Assembly: GCA_033765345.1 (NCBI GenBank)
Contig: JANRIC010000087.1
Span: forward strand, 1-11,135
Direction: 5' to 3'
DNA: 11,135 nucleotides
Source of the DNA: JANRIC01 sp033765345
GTDB taxonomy: Bacteria > Bacteroidota > Bacteroidia > Cytophagales > Microscillaceae
Both the position numbers and the translations under genes were made by a program. Under the pieces are notes generated by a model. The model saw nothing but the letters and a program-made list of their open reading frames with translations, was not told the origin of the DNA and made no database searches. Shown piece by piece: positions 6,063 to 11,135 of the stretch; the stretch's first letter is position 1, and every line of letters begins with the position of its first letter.

Positions 6063-8270
6063 ATGCTTAAAGTCAAAAACTATCAGTCTATCCATCCTCT
6101 TCCTGAAGACAATGAGACTTCTCCCCATAAGCATTCTTCTGAAATCGAGCAACTCAATCAGGAAATTGCCCAAAAAAATGAAATGATTTATGTTCGTGAA
6201 AAACAACTGGAAGAGATGAAGGAAGCACTTCAGAAAACCAGAGATGAACTCACGCTCAAACAAAAAGCCCTGGAACAATCTTCTGAAAATATAGACCAAC
6301 TTCAGGCAGAGCTTGACCTATCTCGCCAAAAACTCAGTAATTCTATCCAACAATTGAGTACTATTGTAGAAAGTGCGCCAGCTTCTATTGCACTTTTTGA
6401 CAATAATCTGAGGTACATGTCCACCAGTCAGCGTTGGCTCAGAGATTATAAAATAGATTATGACGTAATCGGTATGTCGCACTATGACGTATTCCCAGAA
6501 TTACCACAATACTGGAAAGATATTCATAATCAGTGCCTTAGAGGGGAAGTCATTCGTAGTGAAGGAGAAAAATTTATGCATCAGGACGGTACCGTGCAAT
6601 GGATCAAGTGGGAGATTCGCCCCTGGTTTCTGGGTACGGATATTCAAGGCTTACTGATGATGACAGAGGATATTACGGAGCAGAAAATCCTTCAGGAAAA
6701 ACTGGGTACGTCCGAAAAAACGTATGAATCCCTCTTTAATAATATCCCGGATATGATCTCGAGGATGGATAAGAATTTTAGATACCTAGATATAAACGAT
6801 ACCTTCTGCAAAGTTTTTAAAGTTACTCGTGATGAAGTTGTCGGCAAAACTCCCACCGAGCTAGGTATACCTGCGGAAGTACTCGGTCGCGATTTCCCGG
6901 TGTGGCATCAGGCTTTTCATACCGGTCGTTCGTTTACTTATTACAATGATATTTCTTTTGATAAAAAAATATTGTCCTATCAGGTAAAAGTAGTACCCGA
7001 ATTTAACTCTCCTCAAGAAGTAAGTTCTTTGTTGGTGATCAGCTCAGATATTACGAGGCTTCGAAAGTCTGAAAATATCATCCGAAGCTCTCAAAGAAAA
7101 TACAAAACACTGGTCAATCATCTACCACATCGGGTGATTCGTTTTGATACCTCGCTGCGTCTGATTTATGACAACCAACATATCGAGATTATATCTGCAA
7201 TTTCCGGGGATCATTTATTGGGTACAAACCTCCACGCAATGAACCTTCGTGAAAAAGAACTACAAATCTTTGAAAAACATCTGCTTCAGGTGATCAAAAG
7301 TCATAAGCAGGTTGAATGGAGCCATAGATACCACCAACCCCACGGCGATAGATATATTTTGCATATTGCTTGCCCCGAATTTGGCGATAATACCGAAGTA
7401 CTCGAGAGCGTACTTGTGATAGGGATTGATATTACAGACCTCAAAATAGCAGAGCAAAACACCCAAATGCTCAATGAGGAACTTTCTCAACTGAATGAAG
7501 AGCTAAGTGCTTCTAATGAAGAACTGCTTGTCAAACAATTCGAATTAAGAAAGGTCATCGAGGAGCTAGAGCAGAGAAATCATGAGCTGGATAATATCGT
7601 CTATAAAATTTCTCATGACATCAGAGCTCCTTTAGCTTCCATACTGGGCTTAGTCAATATTATCAAAGATGAAGATAACACGCAGAATATTCTCAAATAT
7701 GTAGACCTTATTGAGGGAAGGGCTTTGAAACTCGATGGTTTTATCCGTAAAATGTTGGACTTTGCCAAAGCCAATAGGGGTAAAAACGAACTTGAATTGA
7801 TTGATTTTGAGGAGCTTATCAAAGAAACGCTCCTTGATCTCAGTTATATGAAAGGCTTTGAATCAGTGAATACCAACGTTCATATAGACCTAAAAGGGCA
7901 AAAATACTGGGGAGATATACTTAAGCTCCGAATTATTTTTTCCAATATCATTTCCAATACGATCAAATATCAGAATTTTTTTGTGGATGATAGCTTCCTT
8001 AAAATCAGTATAGAACTAGATTATAAACTCCTTACGATCACTTTTAAAGATAATGGGGTAGGTATTGCCGAAGAACATCTTTCCAAAATCTGCGAAATAT
8101 TCTATCGTGCCAATGAAAAAGCAGACGGTTCGGGTCTGGGTTTATATATCGTCAAACAAACCATCGACAAGCTTCACGGAAAGCTCAAAATTCGCAGCAG
8201 ACTCAGTGAAGGCACCGAAATCAGGGTATTGCTACCAGTAGTGGATGTTGAAGAAGATGATGAAAGCTAG
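6063..8270 (+). CDS. Soluble triple-PAS sensor histidine kinase
   Basis: A 735-residue cytoplasmic kinase with no membrane segment. Order: a polar N-terminal tail; a long coiled coil (about 26-98, rich in E, Q, K and L); three PAS-type sensor domains (about 99-209, 218-338 and 345-462), the first two ending in 'EDIT' or 'SDIT' plus a charged helix; a second coiled coil (463-508) with NEEL at 471, 478 and 485, an exact 7-residue period; HisKA with His518 in KISHDIRAPL; and HATPase with Asn628/Asn632 in the N-box, DNGVGI (663-668) as G1 and GSGLGLYIVK (689-698) as G2. All kinase motifs look intact. PAS domains bind small ligands or cofactors or mediate protein contacts; no heme- or flavin-specific motif is obvious, so the signal is unknown. 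It starts 143 bp after the receiver-kinase and may be cotranscribed, as no terminator is visible between them. The receiver of the preceding gene is a plausible phosphate acceptor. Confidence 0.93.
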   Translation: MLKVKNYQSIHPLPEDNETSPHKHSSEIEQLNQEIAQKNEMIYVREKQLEEMKEALQKTRDELTLKQKALEQSSENIDQLQAELDLSRQKLSNSIQQLSTIVESAPASIALFDNNLRYMSTSQRWLRDYKIDYDVIGMSHYDVFPELPQYWKDIHNQCLRGEVIRSEGEKFMHQDGTVQWIKWEIRPWFLGTDIQGLLMMTEDITEQKILQEKLGTSEKTYESLFNNIPDMISRMDKNFRYLDINDTFCKVFKVTRDEVVGKTPTELGIPAEVLGRDFPVWHQAFHTGRSFTYYNDISFDKKILSYQVKVVPEFNSPQEVSSLLVISSDITRLRKSENIIRSSQRKYKTLVNHLPHRVIRFDTSLRLIYDNQHIEIISAISGDHLLGTNLHAMNLREKELQIFEKHLLQVIKSHKQVEWSHRYHQPHGDRYILHIACPEFGDNTEVLESVLVIGIDITDLKIAEQNTQMLNEELSQLNEELSASNEELLVKQFELRKVIEELEQRNHELDNIVYKISHDIRAPLASILGLVNIIKDEDNTQNILKYVDLIEGRALKLDGFIRKMLDFAKANRGKNELELIDFEELIKETLLDLSYMKGFESVNTNVHIDLKGQKYWGDILKLRIIFSNIISNTIKYQNFFVDDSFLKISIELDYKLLTITFKDNGVGIAEEHLSKICEIFYRANEKADGSGLGLYIVKQTIDKLHGKLKIRSRLSEGTEIRVLLPVVDVEEDDES

Positions 8271-8290
8271 GCAAGAATATTCCTTGATGT

Positions 8291-8322
8291 AAAGAAAAAT
8301 AAGTATATGATTATTTTTCTTT
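8291..8322. terminator. Bidirectional A/T-rich hairpin between convergent genes
   Basis: AAAGAAAAATAA (8291-8302) and TTATTTTTCTTT (8311-8322) are perfect 12-bp inverted repeats around an 8-base loop, followed on the plus strand by CAATTTTTTT. The element sits 20 bp after the plus-strand kinase stop, and its right arm encodes the last residues and stop of the minus-strand gene (Lys-Glu-Lys-stop). The stem has only one G:C pair, so it is weak thermodynamically, but its position between convergent genes fits a shared terminator. Confidence 0.6.
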
Positions 8323-9396
8323 CAATTTTTTTAATTGTACATATTCAAGTATCAAGGTCAGATTGTACGCTTCACAGGCAAAGTTTACCTGGAAAAACGG
8401 TATGCTTGCCCAATTTCTAAGTTTTTCAGAAGCAGAATAACTCCATTTAGAAAACATAAAAAAAGCGTACTTTTTTAGCTCCTTCGGATTTGGAAGTAAA
8501 ACTTCATCGATATCCATGCCCAAACGAAGCATCGAGATTGCCAATACAAGCCGATTCATCCCCTTTTTTTCTTTTACATATAAATCTGAAAGGTTTTTTT
8601 TCAGTTGTGGCAGCAGTGTTTCAAGCTTGGGTATGTCAAAGTCTGCCATCAAACGGGTAAGATGATACAAAAAAACTGGCGCACTGGGATAATGAACCGC
8701 CAAAGCAACAGGGTTTTTGAGGTAATCTTCCGAGCGCACCGCTTCAACAATCAAGTCCAGACTACCCTCATCCCAGGCATTGTGTGGCAGATGATGGGCA
8801 TATACAAAATATAAAATATTACACAAGACACACAGGCTGTGGTCTATGGGCATCTTGGCAGTACTAAAAAAGGTCGCATAAGCCGAATAAGCCTGATATT
8901 TTGCTGGGAAATTTTTGAACTGACCAGGTTTTAGAGTAGAATAATGCGCCAGTTCGTCTTTGAGCCAAAAAACATCCTCGGGAGAATGCGCCTGCGTCAG
9001 ATAAATAAGTACGGTATCGTCGGCGTCGTCTGGTAGCTCAAAGGATTTGATACGGGAGCATAGATATCCGTGCGGGAAATGCTGCGAAGGGTTTTTAGCC
9101 CAAAAGTTATAGGTTTTTTTACCTTTTTGATTTTGATAAGCAGGATAATTTTGCACCGCCTTTTCTCGGATTCGAAGGAATAGGTTTTGTTGCTCCTCAT
9201 CAAAATAATACACCAACCTTTGTAAAGTGAATACAATGATGGCTGTATAAAAAATATTATTATCCGCCCTCCCAATCCAATCACATGCATAAGAACGCCT
9301 ACACGGGAAAAGCCCTTCAGCATATTGTGGATTACCACCAGATTGCAAAGCAGCGATCTTGTGGAGTATTTCGGTGATGGTGGGCATTTGCTGCAT
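8311..9396 (-). CDS. Conserved-looking protein of unknown function with a DxDD-T motif
   Basis: A 361-residue protein I cannot assign to a named family. The frame is uninterrupted, its composition matches the genes to its left, and it ends exactly in a terminator-like hairpin, so it is very likely real. It looks mostly helical, with successive amphipathic segments, and has no signal peptide. Notable motifs are SYACDWIGRADNN (35-47), LPDDADDTVLIYL (121-133), a MPIDHSLCVLCNILYF segment (182-197) and VFLYHLTRLM (241-250). Asp124-Ala-Asp126-Asp127-Thr128 fits the D-x-D-D-T signature that carries the catalytic acid in class II terpene cyclases such as squalene-hopene cyclase. The fold could be an alpha/alpha toroid, but the protein is about half the length of a full cyclase and lacks obvious QW repeats. 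The motif may therefore be structural or coincidental. The start is ATG at 9396; a second ATG lies three codons later. It converges on the triple-PAS kinase and has no operon partner in the window. Confidence 0.8.
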   Translation of the reverse strand: MQQMPTITEILHKIAALQSGGNPQYAEGLFPCRRSYACDWIGRADNNIFYTAIIVFTLQRLVYYFDEEQQNLFLRIREKAVQNYPAYQNQKGKKTYNFWAKNPSQHFPHGYLCSRIKSFELPDDADDTVLIYLTQAHSPEDVFWLKDELAHYSTLKPGQFKNFPAKYQAYSAYATFFSTAKMPIDHSLCVLCNILYFVYAHHLPHNAWDEGSLDLIVEAVRSEDYLKNPVALAVHYPSAPVFLYHLTRLMADFDIPKLETLLPQLKKNLSDLYVKEKKGMNRLVLAISMLRLGMDIDEVLLPNPKELKKYAFFMFSKWSYSASEKLRNWASIPFFQVNFACEAYNLTLILEYVQLKKLKEK

Positions 9397-9821
9397 AAAT
9401 TATTGCTAAAATTAAATTAAGAGATGATTGGTGAGTCCATAGATACTTCTATAACAAAACATAATTTATAGGCTTTACGATAATTTCTTGTGATTTTATA
9501 AATTATTGATTATTTATATGCTTGTCTTTTCTTGAATTTTGTCATTTTTTACTTAAAAGTATTATTGAAATTATATTTTTCTAATATTTTTGTTTTATAA
9601 AATATAAAAAAAGTGTAATTTTTTGCTCCTTATCATCATTTGATTATCAATGCTTTGTAATATTTTGTCACAAGACCTGTAAAAAATTTAAACTTTATCT
9701 AAAATTTCATTAATGAATTTACATCAAAATCGACTTGTCATTTGCAAAGTAAACATTCTAAATATTTGTCATTTTGATCTTTTTTTTTAAAATTGTAAAT
9801 TATTGAAAAAAATAGCTCATC
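9397..9821. other. A/T-rich gene-free stretch with iterated TTGTCATTT motif
   Basis: This 425-bp interval has no supportable gene. It separates the divergent minus-strand unknown gene and the plus-strand NurA-like gene, and marks an abrupt change to very A/T-rich DNA. Visible structure: TTGTCATTT at 9539-9547, 9735-9743 and 9766-9774, with the 11-bp form TTTGTCATTTT at the first and third; a further TTGTCA at 9665-9670; and a 9-bp inverted repeat TAATTTATA (9462-9470) / TATAAATTA (9497-9505) that may be chance in such DNA. The right end carries the likely promoter of the NurA-like gene. No clear promoter was found for the minus-strand gene. Confidence 0.6.
9765..9795 (+). promoter_or_regulatory. 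Likely Bacteroidota-type promoter of the NurA-like gene
   Basis: TTTG (9765-9768) is followed after exactly 19 bases by TAAAATTG (9788-9795), which matches the -7 element TAnnTTTG at five of its six fixed positions. This is the Bacteroidota -33/-7 layout and predicts a start near 9800, giving a leader of about 20 bases before the ATG at 9822. The -33 element overlaps the third copy of the TTGTCATTT motif, so a protein bound there would affect initiation. It was the only match in the window with both elements correctly spaced. Confidence 0.5.
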
Positions 9822-10985
9822 ATGAGTATCCTAAATTTCATACAAGAATATACACACACCACTACTTATAAATCTTTTAAGTATTCTTTTGAGAGTTACA
9901 ATATACCTCAACTAAATTATGATGATAAACCAAATATGGTTTTTAAAGAAAATGGGGAAGACAATCCGCCAAAAACAATAAAAGATATTCGACCTGAAGC
10001 TAAATTACGTGAAACAATACCATTATTTAAATACTTTTTAGATGGTTCTAGAAGAACCTATAAAGTTGATGATGTAGCTGTAAATAATAAAATATATCCA
10101 ATCCTGGCAGGACAAATCGGTGTGGCCGTCTGCGAAAGAGAAAACCCAAGTCATTTCCAAAAATTGGAATTGGAAAATCAATTAGTGTTGGTATTACCCA
10201 AAATTCTTAATGATAAAGGAAAAGGTACAGAAGAATTGTATTTTAATAAATTTAATGAGGAATTGAATCAAAAAGCATTTCTTAAAAAACATAATATTCA
10301 ATTTTCAAAAACCTTATTTTATGATAGTGAATCTATTGGCAAAGACCAAGATGAATCTGATAAATATCAAAAAAGAGGTATTGCCAAAATCCAAGATACT
10401 ATGGTAGGCTTAGAAAAAAAGTTAGTAGAAAGGTTATGTAAAAAAGGCAGTTTATCAGAAAATGAGCCTGATAAAGGTTACCTCATTAAAGACGGTTCTT
10501 TAGAATATTCCCAACAAGGCGTAGAAAAAGGTTATCAATTGGCTAATCTGATTAGTAACTATCGAAAAGTGGTAGGTGTTTCTAAATCTTTTAATATTGA
10601 GAATTTAAAAGATAAAAATCAAAAAAGTTTAGCTGTTTCAATTTCTCAGTTGCCAATTGGACATAGGACACCTGCTTATAAATACCACCATGATACAATT
10701 GGAAAGGTTAATTTTACAGTTTGGTTTATTCGAATACGTGAACTGAAATACTCGGAAAGTCCGTTTGCAGGAGTAATAAAAGTTGAAAAAATAATTACTG
10801 ATGATAATCATGTAATTGGTACTGATGAAGTTGATATGATAAGTGCTAATTTATTCAATGAAAGAAATCCTGTTTGTTATGGTACAGACACTCGTTGGGC
10901 AAATCATCTGTATCCTATATTTTTAACAGAAACATTTATCAAAAGTAATTATTTAAGTAATGAATATTTTTTACACTTGTTTTAA
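9822..10985 (+). CDS. Putative NurA-family nuclease (divergent)
   Basis: A 387-residue soluble protein whose motif order fits NurA nucleases, RNase H-like enzymes that resect DNA ends together with HerA-type hexameric ATPases. Visible: YFLDGSRR with Asp74 (motif I, at a beta strand end); an acidic helix MVGLEKKLVERL (194-205) with Glu198/Glu203; YLIKDGSLEY with Asp224 (the second 'DG-L' motif); VVGVSKSF with Lys255; a C-terminal GVIKVE segment (317-322); and HLYPIFLTE (362-370), like the NurA C-terminal helix start. Asp74, an acidic helix residue and Asp224 would form the metal site. Similarity is at motif level only, so the family call is inference. The DNA is far more A/T-rich than the genes to the left (13 G/C in 60 bases at 10201-10260, against 25 at 3541-3600), suggesting horizontal acquisition. 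The ATG at 9822 has no Shine-Dalgarno but a good promoter upstream. Another frame opens 107 bp downstream, possibly its partner. A role in DNA repair or phage defence is plausible but unproven. Confidence 0.6.
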   Translation: MSILNFIQEYTHTTTYKSFKYSFESYNIPQLNYDDKPNMVFKENGEDNPPKTIKDIRPEAKLRETIPLFKYFLDGSRRTYKVDDVAVNNKIYPILAGQIGVAVCERENPSHFQKLELENQLVLVLPKILNDKGKGTEELYFNKFNEELNQKAFLKKHNIQFSKTLFYDSESIGKDQDESDKYQKRGIAKIQDTMVGLEKKLVERLCKKGSLSENEPDKGYLIKDGSLEYSQQGVEKGYQLANLISNYRKVVGVSKSFNIENLKDKNQKSLAVSISQLPIGHRTPAYKYHHDTIGKVNFTVWFIRIRELKYSESPFAGVIKVEKIITDDNHVIGTDEVDMISANLFNERNPVCYGTDTRWANHLYPIFLTETFIKSNYLSNEYFLHLF

Positions 10986-11092
10986 TATGATTTAACTGAT
11001 AACTTCGGAAAACTATTAAGAATAAAGATAAGAGGCAAAAATATTGAAAAACTGAGATAAATTTTGTTATTTAAGGTCAAAAATAAGCTAAT

Positions 11093-11135
11093 ATGACACT
11101 TTTAAACTACCTTGAAAGTTTACTATCCCATTACA
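11093..11135 (+). CDS. Start of a further gene, cut by the window edge
   Basis: An ATG at 11093, the first start after an in-frame stop at 11084, opens a frame of 14 codons that runs off the window: M-T-L-L-N-Y-L-E-S-L-L-S-H-Y. It lies 107 bp after the NurA-like gene on the same strand. No terminator or clear promoter is visible in the gap, so the two could form an operon. A HerA/FtsK-like ATPase would be the expected partner of a NurA nuclease, but nothing in these 14 residues identifies one. The first residues resemble the N-terminus of the NurA-like protein (M-S-I-L-N-F-I-Q), so a paralogue is an alternative. The frame could also be chance, as too little is visible. Confidence 0.4.
   Translation, partial: MTLLNYLESLLSHY

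Noticed and set aside
8997..9338. 113-codon minus-strand open frame inside the 361-residue unknown gene
   Set aside because: Out of frame with a longer gene that has coherent composition and motifs; a shadow frame.
9462..9505. 9-bp inverted repeat TAATTTATA/TATAAATTA as a terminator or attachment site
   Set aside because: 26-base spacing and purely A/T arms in very A/T-rich DNA; expected by chance and not next to a gene end.
9585..9592. TATTTTTG as a second promoter -7 element for the NurA-like gene
   Set aside because: Over 220 bp from the start codon, no properly spaced -33 element, and such matches are common in this composition.

Overview
The window looks like chromosomal DNA of a Bacteroidota bacterium, most likely a Cytophagales-type organism. 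The reasons are the gene families present, weak or absent Shine-Dalgarno sequences before most starts, several matches to the Bacteroidota -7 promoter element TAnnTTTG, and soluble PAS and receiver histidine kinases with 'SHDxRxP' H-boxes. This placement is inference; no rRNA or marker gene is present.

Layout. Bases 1-400 hold no convincing gene but contain a G-rich repeat cluster: a 55-bp unit, partly repeated three times, including a perfect 49-bp direct repeat. Next come two minus-strand housekeeping-type genes: a short D-2-hydroxyacid dehydrogenase (401-1333) and the magnesium channel/transporter MgtE (1527-2876). Divergent from mgtE is an alpha/beta-hydrolase esterase-like gene (2992-3852). 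A Rho-independent terminator-like hairpin at about 4000 separates it from a plus-strand signalling cluster: a NarL/LuxR-type response regulator (4083-4715), a receiver-histidine kinase fusion (4789-5919, GTG start) and a soluble triple-PAS histidine kinase (6063-8270). All three signalling proteins lack membrane segments, so this looks like an intracellular sensing or phosphorelay set, though who phosphorylates whom cannot be read from the sequence.

The triple-PAS kinase converges on a minus-strand gene of unknown function (8311-9396). A perfect 12-bp A/T-rich inverted repeat lies at the junction and forms the last codons of the minus-strand gene. That protein carries a D-x-D-D-T motif and alternating helical segments reminiscent of alpha/alpha-toroid proteins such as terpene cyclases.

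From about 9400 to the end the DNA becomes strikingly A/T-rich. After a 425-bp gene-free stretch with an iterated TTGTCATTT motif and a good Bacteroidota-type promoter, there is a gene whose motifs fit a divergent NurA-family nuclease (9822-10985). It is followed by the first 14 codons of another reading frame (11093 to the window edge). NurA nucleases normally work with a HerA-type translocase ATPase. The composition shift and this gene suggest a horizontally acquired DNA-processing or defence module that continues beyond the window. This right edge is the best candidate for an undescribed system, but the partner is not visible here.

The intergenic gaps carry several unrelated short tandem repeat families: 9-13-bp-spaced AAATC at 3906-3972, two adjacent heptamer arrays at 4722-4774, and the large G-rich repeats at the left edge.
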